Assembly: GCA_947472885.1 (NCBI GenBank)
Contig: CANJBX010000037.1
Coordinates: forward strand, 1-35,198
DNA length: 35,198 nucleotides
From: Hyphomicrobiaceae bacterium
GTDB taxonomy: Bacteria > Pseudomonadota > Alphaproteobacteria > Rhizobiales > Xanthobacteraceae
Direction: 5' to 3'
In this document: positions 15,492-24,158 of the stretch, in pieces
Numbering within the stretch: position 1 is the first letter of the stretch
Layout of the letters: every line of letters begins with the position of its first letter
Position numbers and translations under genes: made by a program
The notes under the pieces: model-generated
Database searches by the model: none
What the model saw: only the letters and a program-made list of their open reading frames with translations
Told to the model about the DNA's origin: nothing

Positions 15492-16355
15492 ATGACCACA
15501 GCAAGCCCGGTATCAAGCCCCTGGCTGGTTTCGACGCAATGGCTGGCTGACAAGCTGGGTTCTCCGGATGTCGTCGCGGTCGATGGTTCGTTCTACCTGC
15601 CGACCCAGAAGCGTGACCCGGAAGCCGAATATCTCGCCGGACATATTCCGGGTGCCGCGCGCTTCGATGTCGATGCGATCTCCGATCACACGAACCCCGC
15701 TCCGCACATGCTGCCGTCGCGCGAATTCTTCGCCGATGCCATGGGCAAGCTCGGCATCGCCGAAACCGATACCATCGTCTGCTACGACGGCCTTGGCCTG
15801 TTCGCTTCGCCGCGCGTGTGGTGGACGTTCCGCCTGTTCGGCGCGAAGAACGTCCACATCCTCGACGGCGGCCTGCCACGGTGGAAATCCGAAGGCCGCC
15901 CGCTTGAAACTGGAATATCCAAGCGCACGCCAAAGAAGTTCAATGCCACCGGGCCCGCGCCGCTGGTCGCCTCGCTTGAAACCGTGAAAGCCACGCTCGC
16001 CGACAAATCCGCGCAGGTCGTCGATGCCCGCGCCGCCGACCGCTTCCGTGGCGAAGCGCCGGAGCCGCGCCCCGGCCTGCCGTCCGGTCACATGCCGGGT
16101 TCGTTCAACGTGCCCTCCTCCCTGATGCTGGAGAACGGCTCGCTGGCCTCGTCCGAAAAGCTCAAGGCCGCATTCGCGGCCGGCGGCGTAGATATTACGA
16201 AGCCGGTCGTCACCAGTTGCGGTTCGGGCGTATCCGCGGCGATCCTGTGGCTTGCACTGGACTCGCTCGGCCACACACCCAAGGCGCTTTACGATGGCTC
16301 GTGGTCCGAATGGGCGGCGAAGTCCGACGCGCCGATAGCGACCGGCTCGAAATAA
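15492..16355 (+). CDS. sseA: 3-mercaptopyruvate sulfurtransferase
   Basis: A 287-residue protein of two rhodanese domains. The N-terminal one (about 8-140) lacks the catalytic cysteine; the C-terminal one carries Cys243 in CGSGVSAA, matching the CG-S/T-GV signature that separates mercaptopyruvate sulfurtransferases from thiosulfate sulfurtransferases. It moves sulfur from 3-mercaptopyruvate, a cysteine transamination product, onto thiols, thioredoxin or glutathione, giving persulfides. It starts three bases after the cysK stop, so the two are co-transcribed. With the dioxygenase next door the route cysteine, mercaptopyruvate, persulfide, sulfite is complete apart from the aminotransferase. 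Confidence 0.93.
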   Translation: MTTASPVSSPWLVSTQWLADKLGSPDVVAVDGSFYLPTQKRDPEAEYLAGHIPGAARFDVDAISDHTNPAPHMLPSREFFADAMGKLGIAETDTIVCYDGLGLFASPRVWWTFRLFGAKNVHILDGGLPRWKSEGRPLETGISKRTPKKFNATGPAPLVASLETVKATLADKSAQVVDARAADRFRGEAPEPRPGLPSGHMPGSFNVPSSLMLENGSLASSEKLKAAFAAGGVDITKPVVTSCGSGVSAAILWLALDSLGHTPKALYDGSWSEWAAKSDAPIATGSK

Positions 16356-16377
16356 TTACCGCCACGAATGGATTGAA

Positions 16378-16412
16378 TGTGGGAAATTTTGCTCCCACAC
16401 GTCATTTTGACG
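16378..16412 (+). promoter_or_regulatory. Tandem hairpins between sseA and the persulfide dioxygenase gene
   Basis: TGTGGGA (16378-16384) pairs with TCCCACA (16393-16399) over an eight-base AT-rich loop. Immediately after, CGTCA (16400-16404) pairs with TGACG (16408-16412) over TTT. They lie in the 131-base gap before the next gene. No T-run follows, so simple termination is unlikely; a processing site, partial attenuator or operator for a sulfide-responsive repressor are options. No clear promoter boxes were found with normal spacing. Confidence 0.4.
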
Positions 16413-16486
16413 CTAACATTTTACTGTGCAGCGTGGTTTTATCCGAATCCACGCAGCCATTCGGGATCATGCTGCGGAGAACCGCG

Positions 16487-17524
16487 ATGATCTTCCGCCA
16501 GCTCTACGACAGTGTTTCAGGCACCTACACCTATCTGATCGCCAGCCGCCGCGGCGGCGAGGCGCTGATCATCGACCCGGTGCTGGAGAAGGTTGACCGC
16601 TATCTACAGCTCGTAAGGGAACTCGACCTCCAGCTTATCAAAGCCGTCGATACCCACGTTCACGCCGACCATGTGACGGGCCTCGGCGTACTGCGCGACC
16701 GCACGCAGTGCATCACGGTGATGGGCGAACACAGCAACGTCGATGTGGTGTCGATGCGTGTTGCCGAGGGCGACAAGCTGACCATCGAAGGCGTCGCGCT
16801 CGATGTCATCTACACACCAGGCCATACCGACGACTCTTATTCCTTCATCATGGGCGACCGCGTGTTCACCGGCGACACGCTGCTCATTCGCGGCACCGGC
16901 CGCACCGATTTCCAGAACGGCAGTGCGCGCGCGCAATACGAATCCCTGTTTGGAAAACTGCTGCGGCTGCCCGACGACACGCTGGTGTTTCCCGCGCACG
17001 ACTACAAGGGCGATACGGTTTCGACCATCGGCGAGGAGAAGGCCTACAACCCGCGTTTGCAGGTGAAGTCGGTCGATGAATACATCGCCCTGATGAGCAA
17101 GCTGAATTTGCCGAACCCTAGGATGATGGACGTCGCGGTGCCGGCCAACCTGCGCGTCGGACTGGCGCAGGAGGAAATTGCGCGGCGCGGCTGGGCATTC
17201 TCCGCCGCCGATGCCATGACCATGATCGGCAAGCCGGACGTTGCCTTCATCGACCTGCGCGAACGCGCGGAGCGCAAGAAGCACGGCATCATTCCGGGCT
17301 CATTGCACGCGCCCTACCCGGACCTGCGCGAGAACATCGAGACCGGCGGCATCCTGCACGATCTCGCCACCGCGACCTCGAAGCGCATGCTGTTTTACTG
17401 CGCATTCGGCGAACGCTCTGCGATGGCGGTGCAGGCCGCGCAAGGCGCGGGATTAAGCGCCGCCTGCCATATCCAGGGCGGCATCGACGCCTGGAAAAAG
17501 GCCGGCGGGCCGCTGGCGAACTGA
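16487..17524 (+). CDS. Persulfide dioxygenase (ETHE1-type) fused to a rhodanese domain
   Basis: A 345-residue fusion. Residues 1 to about 235 form an ETHE1-like metallo-beta-lactamase-fold dioxygenase: THVHADH (His57, His59, Asp61, His62), His113 (TPGHTDDS), Asp130 (FTGD), LLIRGTGRTDFQNG, FPAHDYKG with His171, and LNLPNPRMMDVAVPAN. The family oxidises glutathione persulfide to sulfite with an Fe(II) centre. Residues about 240-345 form a rhodanese domain with Cys305 in YCAFGERS, which can pass sulfane sulfur between thiosulfate, glutathione and the dioxygenase site. Such fusions are known as PRF proteins. I chose ATG 16487 because GGAG lies seven bases upstream; ATG 16469 would add six residues. 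It ends three bases from the convergent aapP stop. Confidence 0.93.
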   Translation: MIFRQLYDSVSGTYTYLIASRRGGEALIIDPVLEKVDRYLQLVRELDLQLIKAVDTHVHADHVTGLGVLRDRTQCITVMGEHSNVDVVSMRVAEGDKLTIEGVALDVIYTPGHTDDSYSFIMGDRVFTGDTLLIRGTGRTDFQNGSARAQYESLFGKLLRLPDDTLVFPAHDYKGDTVSTIGEEKAYNPRLQVKSVDEYIALMSKLNLPNPRMMDVAVPANLRVGLAQEEIARRGWAFSAADAMTMIGKPDVAFIDLRERAERKKHGIIPGSLHAPYPDLRENIETGGILHDLATATSKRMLFYCAFGERSAMAVQAAQGAGLSAACHIQGGIDAWKKAGGPLAN

Positions 17525-17527
17525 GAC

Positions 17528-18295
17528 CTACTTCAGGATCTGGCTCAGGAACAGCCTGGTCCGCTCGTGCTGCGGATTGGAAAAGAACTCCTGCGGCGTG
17601 TTGATCTCGACGATCTGGCCGGCGTCCATGAACACGATGCGGTCGGCGACCTGGCGGGCAAAGCCCATCTCGTGCGTCACGACAACCATGGTGGTACCGT
17701 CATTGGCGAGTTCGACCATCGTGTCGAGCACTTCCTTGACCATCTCGGGATCGAGCGCCGACGTCGGCTCGTCGAACATCATGATGCGCGGGTTCATGCA
17801 CAGCGCGCGGGCAATCGCCACGCGCTGCTGCTGACCGCCGGAAAGCTGGCCCGGGTACTTGTCGGCCTGCTCGGGGATCTTGACGCGGGCGAGATATTTC
17901 TTCGCCAGCGCATCGGCCTCGCGTTTCGGCATCTTGCGGACATGGATCGGGGCCAGCGTACAATTCTCCATCACCGTCAGATGTGGAAACAGGTTGAACT
18001 GCTGGAATACCATGCCGACCTCGCGGCGCACCTCGTCGATACGCTTGAGGTTCGTACTCAGTTCCATCCCGTTCACGAAGATCTTGCCGCGCTGGTAATC
18101 CTCCAGCGCATTGACGCAGCGGATCAGGGTCGACTTTCCCGAACCCGACGGGCCGCAGACCACGACGCGTTCGCCGCGCTTGATCGTAAGATTGACGTCC
18201 ACCAGCACATTGAAGGTGCCGAACCACTTGTAGAGGCCCGCGATTTCTACCGCGTTGCCGCCCGGTTCCGCATGCTGGTTCTCGATATCGGCCAT
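17528..18295 (-). CDS. aapP: General amino-acid ABC transporter ATP-binding protein
   Basis: A 255-residue ATPase that powers amino-acid uptake. Walker A is GPSGSGKS (48-55), the signature is LSGGQQQR (151-158), Walker B ends in [12 protein letters not shown], and the switch His is in VVTHEMGFA. The polar-amino-acid subclass is shown by [20 protein letters not shown]. It is the last gene of aapJQMP. Its ribosome binding site (AGGAAA) overlaps the aapM stop region, nine bases away. In rhizobia this system imports a broad range of L-amino acids and affects efflux. Confidence 0.95.
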   Translation of the reverse strand: MADIENQHAEPGGNAVEIAGLYKWFGTFNVLVDVNLTIKRGERVVVCGPSGSGKSTLIRCVNALEDYQRGKIFVNGMELSTNLKRIDEVRREVGMVFQQFNLFPHLTVMENCTLAPIHVRKMPKREADALAKKYLARVKIPEQADKYPGQLSGGQQQRVAIARALCMNPRIMMFDEPTSALDPEMVKEVLDTMVELANDGTTMVVVTHEMGFARQVADRIVFMDAGQIVEINTPQEFFSNPQHERTRLFLSQILK

Positions 18296-18304
18296 GGTGG
18301 TTTC

Positions 18305-19456
18305 CTAGCGGCGGTCGGCGCGGCCAAGCCGGCGCTCGACACTTTCGGCGTAGCTCGCCATCAGATAGCAGCAGAAGAAGTAGACAATGGCGGCGAAGGC
18401 ATAACCCGTGAGGCTGGTATTCGGTCCCGACCATTTCGGATCGAGACGCGCGACCTCAATCGTCTTGAGGAAATCGAAAATGCCTACGAAAAATACAAGG
18501 CTGGTGTCCTTGAACAGCGCGATGAAGCTGTTGACGATGTTCGGGATGGTGATGCGCAACGCCTGCGGCAGCACGATGGAACTATTGAGTCGCCAATACC
18601 GAAGACCGAGCGCCTTTGCCGCCTCGATCTGCCCCTGTGGAATGCCTTCAAGGCCGGCGCGTACCACTTCCGCCTGATAGGCCGCTGCGAAAATCACCAT
18701 GCCGACCAGCGCGCGTAACAGCTTATCCGGCGAGAATTCCGGCGGCACGAACAGCGGCAGCATCACGCTGGCCATGAACAGCACCGTGATCAGCGGAACG
18801 CCGCGCACGAACTCGATGAATGTGATCGAGAGGAACCGCACCGCCAGCATGTTCGACTGACGCCCCAGTGCCAGCAGGATTCCAATCGGCAGTGAGACGA
18901 CGATGCCGACTGTGGCAACGACAATCGTCACCAGCATGCCGCCCCAGAGGTCTGTCTCGACCCGCGGCAATCCGATCAGCGGCCAGCCCGATAACAGGAT
19001 GTAAGACACGACCGGCAACACAACGAAGAAATAGACCGCTCCCAGTCCGCGGCGGGGCGCATCGAGCCACAGCATCAAGCCGCTACCGAAGGCCAGCAGC
19101 AGGAAGAACAGATTTACGCGCCAGCGTTCAGCCGGCGGATACGACCCGTAGGTGAAATAGCCGATCCGCTCATGGATGAAGGCCCAGCAGGCACCGACCT
19201 CATGCCCCTCGCGCGGCAGACAGGCCGTCGGGTCTTTCGCGGACCACACCGCATCGATCAGCAGGAACTGGATGATCGGAACGGCGATCCAGACCAGCAC
19301 GCCAGCCGTGAAGAACGTCAGCACCGTGCTTCGGATCGACGAAAACAGGTTGGTGCGCGCCCAGCCAATCGCCCCGACCTGCGTCACCGGCGGTGGCAAC
19401 ACCTTGGCCGGCACGCGCTGGACGAACACCATGTCTTCCGCTGACGTGACTGTCAT
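18305..19456 (-). CDS. aapM: General amino-acid ABC transporter permease
   Basis: A 383-residue inner-membrane permease. It has an N-terminal membrane segment (about 42-68), a periplasmic loop containing ACWAFIHERIGYFTYGSYP typical of AapM, further helices near 113-160, and a His/Glu/Pro-type ABC permease domain from about 175. The cytoplasmic coupling motif is in EVVRAGLEGIPQGQIEAAKALGL (EAA loop). It is paired with AapQ in the heterodimeric channel. Its ATG overlaps the aapQ stop by four bases, so the two are translationally coupled. Confidence 0.95.
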   Translation of the reverse strand: MTVTSAEDMVFVQRVPAKVLPPPVTQVGAIGWARTNLFSSIRSTVLTFFTAGVLVWIAVPIIQFLLIDAVWSAKDPTACLPREGHEVGACWAFIHERIGYFTYGSYPPAERWRVNLFFLLLAFGSGLMLWLDAPRRGLGAVYFFVVLPVVSYILLSGWPLIGLPRVETDLWGGMLVTIVVATVGIVVSLPIGILLALGRQSNMLAVRFLSITFIEFVRGVPLITVLFMASVMLPLFVPPEFSPDKLLRALVGMVIFAAAYQAEVVRAGLEGIPQGQIEAAKALGLRYWRLNSSIVLPQALRITIPNIVNSFIALFKDTSLVFFVGIFDFLKTIEVARLDPKWSGPNTSLTGYAFAAIVYFFCCYLMASYAESVERRLGRADRR

Positions 19457-20673
19457 CGCGCCACCAGCCGGGTTCGCGCCTGATAGATGTTCATGGCGAG
19501 CGAGGTGATGAGACTGATGACGAGATAAACGGCAAGCGTGAGCGCAACCACCTCAATCGCCTGCCCCGTCGATGTCAGCACCGTGCCGGTGAAAATCTGC
19601 ACAAAATCGGGATAGCCGATGGCAACCGCCAGCGTCGAGTTCTTGGTGAGGTTCAGATACTGGTTGGTCAGTGGCGGAATAATCACCCGCGATGCCTGCG
19701 GAATAACGACAAGCTTGAGGATTTGCCCGCGCCGCAGGCCGGCTGCGGCAGCGGCCTCGGTCTGCCCCTTGGAGACCGACAACATGCCGGCGCGGACGAC
19801 CTCCGCGATAAACGCCGCCGTGTAGATCGAGATCGCAATCAGCAGCGCGACAAATTCAGGGAGAATTTCCGCGCCGCCGCGAATATTGAACCGGCCGATC
19901 TCGGGATAGGTCCACGTCGCATGAACGGCGACCAGCGCCGTGACCAGTGGCAACGCCACAATCAGAAACAGCGATGGCAGCACCACCGGGATCGATTTAC
20001 CGGAACGTTCGCGCTGCCGCTTTGCCTTCGTGTACAGGACAATCGCAATGGCGATTGCAACAGCAAGCGCAACCAACACAAGCTCCGGGTGCCCGCTCAA
20101 CGTCGCGCGCGGCAGGATCAAACCACGGCTATTGAGGTAGGCGCCGCCCGGCAGAAGCAGACTGTTACGGAAATCCGGCAGCGCCTTGAGCACGGCGTTG
20201 TACCAGAACAGCAGATGCAGCAGCAGCGGAATGTTGCGGACAATCCCGACGTAGCCCTTGGACAGTTTCGCAATCAGCCAGTTGTTCGATAATTGCCCAA
20301 TGCCGATGACAAAGCCGATGACGGTCGCCAGCACGATCCCCAGCGCCGCGATCAGCAGCGTGTTGAGAAGCCCGACCCAGAACGCACGAAAATTGGTCGA
20401 TGTCGAAATCGAGTAGTCGATCAGAGTCTGGCTGATGTCGAAGCCCGCAACCGCCGACAGGAATCCAAAGCCGGACGTGATCTTGTTGCGCGCGAGATTG
20501 TCGGTGACGTTATCAAAAATCACCCAGCCGAAGAACAGGATAACCGCGCAGAGCAACACCTGCACGACAACCGAGCGCAATCTGGGGTCATAGAATAGCG
20601 CGTTCTTGGGCGGCCCCAGATGCTTGCCCTGAGGCGTGCCCTGGGCGGGAACTGCTGGTTGGCCAGGCGCCAT
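19453..20673 (-). CDS. aapQ: General amino-acid ABC transporter permease
   Basis: A 406-residue inner-membrane permease, partner of AapM. After a short Pro/Gly-rich cytoplasmic start and NALFYDPRLRSVVVQ come a first helix (about 46-66), the paired helices near 115-150 and a C-terminal permease domain with the coupling loop EVVRAGMLSVSKGQTEAAAAAGL. The open frame extends upstream to 20739, but I chose the ATG at 20673: GGAAGG lies nine bases before it, and the longer version would overlap the aapJ 3' end with unlikely residues. Confidence 0.93.
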   Translation of the reverse strand: MAPGQPAVPAQGTPQGKHLGPPKNALFYDPRLRSVVVQVLLCAVILFFGWVIFDNVTDNLARNKITSGFGFLSAVAGFDISQTLIDYSISTSTNFRAFWVGLLNTLLIAALGIVLATVIGFVIGIGQLSNNWLIAKLSKGYVGIVRNIPLLLHLLFWYNAVLKALPDFRNSLLLPGGAYLNSRGLILPRATLSGHPELVLVALAVAIAIAIVLYTKAKRQRERSGKSIPVVLPSLFLIVALPLVTALVAVHATWTYPEIGRFNIRGGAEILPEFVALLIAISIYTAAFIAEVVRAGMLSVSKGQTEAAAAAGLRRGQILKLVVIPQASRVIIPPLTNQYLNLTKNSTLAVAIGYPDFVQIFTGTVLTSTGQAIEVVALTLAVYLVISLITSLAMNIYQARTRLVAR

Positions 20674-20696
20674 CGCAATGCGCCTTCCGGCGCGTG

Positions 20697-21728
20697 TTAC
20701 CGCACCGGCGGCGCGATCTGGATGCCGCCCTTGGTCCACAGCGCATTAAGGCCCCGCGTCACCTTGAGCGGCGACGACGGCCCGAGATTGCGTTCGAATA
20801 CTTCGCCATAGTTTCCGACATGCTTGACGATGCGGTAGACCCAGTCCTTTGTCAGGCCGAGCTGTTCGCCGTAGCTGCCTTCCGTGCCGAGCAAACGCTT
20901 GATGTCCGGGTTTTCGGATTTCATCTGCTCGTCGAGGTTCGCCTTGTTGACGTTGTATTCCTCGGCATTCAGCATTCCGAACAGCACCCACTTCACAACA
21001 TCGAACCACTGGTCGTCGCCGTGGCGCACGAACGAGGAGAGCGGCTCCTTGGAAATGATTTCCGGCAACACGACATGCTCTTCCGGCTTGGAGAACTTGA
21101 TGCGCACGCTGTAAAGCGCCGAAGCGTCGGCGGTGAAGGCGTCGCAGCGGCCTGAATCGTAGGCCTTCAGCGCCTCATCAAGCTGCGCGAAGGCAACCGA
21201 TTTCAGCTTCATCTTGTTGGCGCGGAAATAGTCGGCAAGGTTGAGCTCGGTGGTCGTGCCCTGCTGCACGCAGATCGAGGCATCGTTGAGTTCGAGCGCG
21301 GAATTGACCTTGATCGACTGACGGACGATGAAGCCCTGCCCGTCATAATAGTTGGTGCCGGCGGCATTGAGGCCAAGCTGGCTGTCGCGGGAACTCGACC
21401 AGGTGGTGTTGCGGATCAAGACGTCCACGTCGCCGGATTGCAACGCGGTGAAACGATCCTTGGCGGTCAGCGCGACGAATTTCACCTTGGTGGGGTCGTT
21501 GAAAATTGCGGCGGCGATGGCGCGGCAGTAATCGACGTCAAAGCCGGTCCAGTTACCTTGCGCGTCCGGCAGGCCGAAGCCGGGAAGCTGCCCATTGGAC
21601 CCGCACGAGACCGAGCCCCTCGCCTTGACCTGGTCGAGCAGGCCCGCCGCCATGGTGGGTGCAGCCAGTGCAGGCATGGCCAGTGCGAAAGTTGCGGCAA
21701 TGGTCATGGTATTCAGTGACCGTTTCAT
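20697..21728 (-). CDS. aapJ: General amino-acid ABC transporter substrate-binding protein
   Basis: A 343-residue periplasmic binding protein. A Sec signal peptide (MKRSLNTMTIAATFALAMP then ALAAPTMAA) precedes the mature LLDQVKARGSVSCGSNGQLPGF. Family marks are GFDVDYCRAIAAAIF, FTALQSGDVDVLIRNTTWS, and QGTTTELNLADYF, the standard polar amino-acid-binding fold in its longer AapJ/BztA form. The same open frame continues upstream to 22532 across the metC region, but this is an artefact: the signal peptide and the AGGA before ATG 21728 fix the start. First gene of aapJQMP; divergent from metC across 147 bases. Confidence 0.95.
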   Translation of the reverse strand: MKRSLNTMTIAATFALAMPALAAPTMAAGLLDQVKARGSVSCGSNGQLPGFGLPDAQGNWTGFDVDYCRAIAAAIFNDPTKVKFVALTAKDRFTALQSGDVDVLIRNTTWSSSRDSQLGLNAAGTNYYDGQGFIVRQSIKVNSALELNDASICVQQGTTTELNLADYFRANKMKLKSVAFAQLDEALKAYDSGRCDAFTADASALYSVRIKFSKPEEHVVLPEIISKEPLSSFVRHGDDQWFDVVKWVLFGMLNAEEYNVNKANLDEQMKSENPDIKRLLGTEGSYGEQLGLTKDWVYRIVKHVGNYGEVFERNLGPSSPLKVTRGLNALWTKGGIQIAPPVR

Positions 21729-21875
21729 GGGCCTGTCCTCTGGGTCTGGATCTTCGTTTCTGTCTCTCATTCTATCACAGAACGGCACAGTTGCACGGTC
21801 AAGGGGTTGACGGTATCGCTCGTGAATCCGGCTAATAGAACGCGATGCCGGGGTCGAGATTGAGGAACTGCTGCG

Positions 21876-23066
21876 ATGGCCAAGAAGAACAGGGATGGAA
21901 CCGGCGCGCCCCTTAAGCCTAACACCAAACTTACGGTCGGCGGCCGCGACCCCTTTGCCCACCACGGCTACGTGAACCCGCCCGTCTATCACGCATCGAC
22001 GCTGCTTTATGAGACGGCAGAGGACTTTCTGGCCAACAAGGGCCGCTATCAGTATGGCCGGCGAGGAACCCCCACTTCGGAAGCCCTCGAAAATGCCATA
22101 GCGGAAATCGAAGGGCCGATGTGCGGCGGCGTGTCGCTGTTGCCGTCGGGGCTTGCGGCGACTTCCTCGGCACTGCTGTCGGTTCTCAACAGCGGCGATC
22201 ATGTGCTGGTGAGCGACAGCGCCTATGGCCCGACCCGCAAATTCTGCAACGATGTCCTGACGCGGCTCGGCATCAGTACCACCTATTACGATCCGCTGAT
22301 CGGCGCAGGCATCGAAAAGCTGATCCAATCGAACACCAAGGCGGTATTCACCGAAGCGCCTGGCTCGCTCTCCTTGGACATGCAGGACATTCCGGCGATT
22401 GCGCAGGCAGCTCACGCCAAGGGCGCGCTGGTGCTGATGGACAATACCTGGGCCAGCCCGTTGTATTTCGCCGCGCTCGAAAAGGGCGTCGATATCTCGA
22501 TTATCTCCGGCACCAAATACATCGGCGGTCATTCCGACGTGATGCTCGGTGCGGTGTCGTCAACCGCGGCGCTGGCGACGCGCGTCAAGGATACGGTGCA
22601 GACGATGGGGCTTTGCGTCGGGCCGGATGACATGACGCTCGGCCTGCGCGGCTTGCGCACCATGGGGGTGCGGCTGGCGCATCATCACATCGCAGGTCTG
22701 AAGGCGGCACGCTGGCTCGAACAACGGCCGGAAGTGCTGCGCGTGCTGCACCCTGCGCTTGAGAACGATCCCGGCCATGCGATCTGGAAGCGGGACTTCA
22801 CCGGCGCTTGCGGATTGTTCAGTGTGGTGTTCAAGCCGATGCCGCAGGAAGCCGTGAACAAGTTTCTCAATGCGCTGACGCTGTTCGGCATGGGCGCGTC
22901 GTGGGGCGGCTATGAAAGCCTTGCAATCCCGTTCGATCTCACCCCAATCCGCACCGCGACGAAATGGGCGCCGGGCGGGCCTTGTGTGCGTTTCCACATC
23001 GGGCTGGAGGACCTCGACGATCTGCTTGCCGATATGGACCGCGCTTTCGTGGCGATGAAGGCGTAG
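21876..23066 (+). CDS. metC: Cystathionine beta-lyase
   Basis: A 396-residue PLP enzyme of the Cys/Met metabolism family that splits cystathionine into homocysteine, pyruvate and ammonia, and often cysteine to sulfide as a side reaction. The PLP lysine is Lys214 in SGTKYIGGHSD. Other marks are YGRRGTPTSEALE, LLPSGLAATSSALL, DNTWASPLYF and WGGYESLAIP, the last favouring beta-lyase over gamma-synthase. It is divergent from aapJ and lies near the cysK-sseA unit, in line with local sulfur amino-acid metabolism. The 147-base gap to aapJ should hold both promoters; I could not assign -35/-10 boxes with normal spacing. It ends five bases from the next convergent gene. Confidence 0.94.
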   Translation: MAKKNRDGTGAPLKPNTKLTVGGRDPFAHHGYVNPPVYHASTLLYETAEDFLANKGRYQYGRRGTPTSEALENAIAEIEGPMCGGVSLLPSGLAATSSALLSVLNSGDHVLVSDSAYGPTRKFCNDVLTRLGISTTYYDPLIGAGIEKLIQSNTKAVFTEAPGSLSLDMQDIPAIAQAAHAKGALVLMDNTWASPLYFAALEKGVDISIISGTKYIGGHSDVMLGAVSSTAALATRVKDTVQTMGLCVGPDDMTLGLRGLRTMGVRLAHHHIAGLKAARWLEQRPEVLRVLHPALENDPGHAIWKRDFTGACGLFSVVFKPMPQEAVNKFLNALTLFGMGASWGGYESLAIPFDLTPIRTATKWAPGGPCVRFHIGLEDLDDLLADMDRAFVAMKA

Positions 23067-23071
23067 CGCGG

Positions 23072-23401
23072 CTACATCACCGCGCCGCCACCCTTCTTGC
23101 GCAGGATGAATTGCAGGTTGCGCAGATAGACGAACACGCCAAACGCCTGTCCGATGATGAACACCGGGTCCTTGCGATAAAGCGCGTAGCCCAGCAGCAT
23201 CACGCCGCCGCCGATAGAGAAAAACCAGAACGCCATGGGCACAACGCTGCGCCCGGCCCGCTCCGACGCGATCCACTGCACCACGAAGCGCATGGCGAAC
23301 AGGAATTGCGCGAGGTAACCGATCAGGATTCCAAGTTCCCAAGGCTTTGCGAATACGTCGAAAAGATAATCGCCAACGGCGTGCGACAGATCAGCGAGCA
23401 T
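23072..23401 (-). CDS. LABN-domain small membrane protein (lipid-A-disaccharide synthase N-terminal-like)
   Basis: A 109-residue membrane protein with three or four helices (about 22-40, 54-72, 78-98). Marks are GILIGYLAQFLFAMRFVVQW, ASERAGRSVVPMAFWFFSIGG and YLRNLQFILRKK, typical of the lipid-A-disaccharide synthase N-terminal (LABN) family, small proteins resembling SMR/ArnEF-type carriers. A role in moving a lipid-linked sugar across the inner membrane for lipid A or polysaccharide modification is inferred from fold type and from its two glycosyltransferase neighbours. Its start overlaps the end of the upstream GT2 gene by 11 bases, so the pair is coupled. Confidence 0.85.
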   Translation of the reverse strand: MLADLSHAVGDYLFDVFAKPWELGILIGYLAQFLFAMRFVVQWIASERAGRSVVPMAFWFFSIGGGVMLLGYALYRKDPVFIIGQAFGVFVYLRNLQFILRKKGGGAVM

Positions 23402-24158
23402 CGTTCTTCACCTCCGCTGCGGACGGAATATGTTTGCGGCGCTGCATAAGCCACCACACGCCACCGAGATCAAGCAGGCCAGAGGCAAGCCTGTCCATCA
23501 TGCCGTAGTTCGATTTGCCATGACCGCGCTCGCGATCCACGACGTCGAGAAACTCCACGTTGAAACCCTCGCGGCGGAACAGTGCTGGCAGGAAACGGTG
23601 CAGGCCATCGAAAAACGGCAGCGAGATGAATGTGTCACGGCGGAATGCCTTGAGGCCGCAGCCGGAATCGCGTGCTCCGTCCTTGAGCACCATGCGGCGC
23701 ACTTCATTGGCGACGCGCGACTGCCATTTTTTCGAACTTGTCGCCTGCCGATCAACACGTTGGCCTGCGACGAGACCAATGTTCTGGTTGCCACCCAGGA
23801 TGGGCGCGAGCAGCGCCGGCAGGAACGCCGGATTGTTCTGCCCGTCGCCGTCGAGCGTCGCCACCACCGGCGCACGCGCCGCCAGCACGCCGGTGCGCAC
23901 CGCCGCCGACTGGCCGCAGGACACCACATGGCGGATCAGGCGCAGGCGCGGCATGGTTTGCATCAGCGCCATGAGTTCGGCTTCGGTGCCGTCGCGCGAT
24001 CCGTCGTTGACGACCACGATTTCAAAATCATACCCGGCCAGCGCGGCGGCGATTTCCTGCACCAGCGGCCCGATATTGCCGGCCTCGTTCTTGACCGGCA
24101 GGACAATCGACACCGCCGGAGATGGCGCAGCAGCTGTCGAATTGAGGGCGTCAGACAT
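23391..24158 (-). CDS. GT2 glycosyltransferase, polyprenyl-phosphate sugar synthase-like
   Basis: A 255-residue GT-A fold enzyme. Visible: SIVLPVKNEAGNIGPLVQ, nucleotide-binding VVVNDGSRDGT (about 48-58), the metal site LDGDGQNNP (Asp103, Asp105), and DSGCGLKAFRRD plus ERGHGKSNYGMMDR, which mark the DPM1/ArnC branch that loads a sugar onto undecaprenyl (or dodecaprenyl) phosphate. ArnC-type proteins usually carry two C-terminal membrane helices; here only one weak segment (ASGLLDLGGVWWLM) is seen, so it is probably peripheral. With the LABN protein downstream and the GT39 enzyme upstream it forms an ArnC / flippase / ArnT-like set. The sugar is unknown. Confidence 0.9.
   Translation of the reverse strand: MSDALNSTAAAPSPAVSIVLPVKNEAGNIGPLVQEIAAALAGYDFEIVVVNDGSRDGTEAELMALMQTMPRLRLIRHVVSCGQSAAVRTGVLAARAPVVATLDGDGQNNPAFLPALLAPILGGNQNIGLVAGQRVDRQATSSKKWQSRVANEVRRMVLKDGARDSGCGLKAFRRDTFISLPFFDGLHRFLPALFRREGFNVEFLDVVDRERGHGKSNYGMMDRLASGLLDLGGVWWLMQRRKHIPSAAEVKNDAR

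Noticed and set aside
16407-16442. Sigma-70 promoter (TTGACG) before the persulfide dioxygenase gene
   Set aside because: No -10 box lies 16-19 bases downstream; the TTGACG is part of the second hairpin.
21729-21875. SAM riboswitch or clear promoter boxes in the aapJ/metC gap
   Set aside because: No SAM-II or SAM-I consensus was recognised, and TTGACG/TTGACC candidates have spacings of 20 or more bases to any -10-like box.
21729-22532. Long N-terminal extension of the aapJ frame
   Set aside because: The signal peptide and ribosome binding site fix the start at 21728; the extension overlaps metC on the other strand and reads as non-coding sequence.
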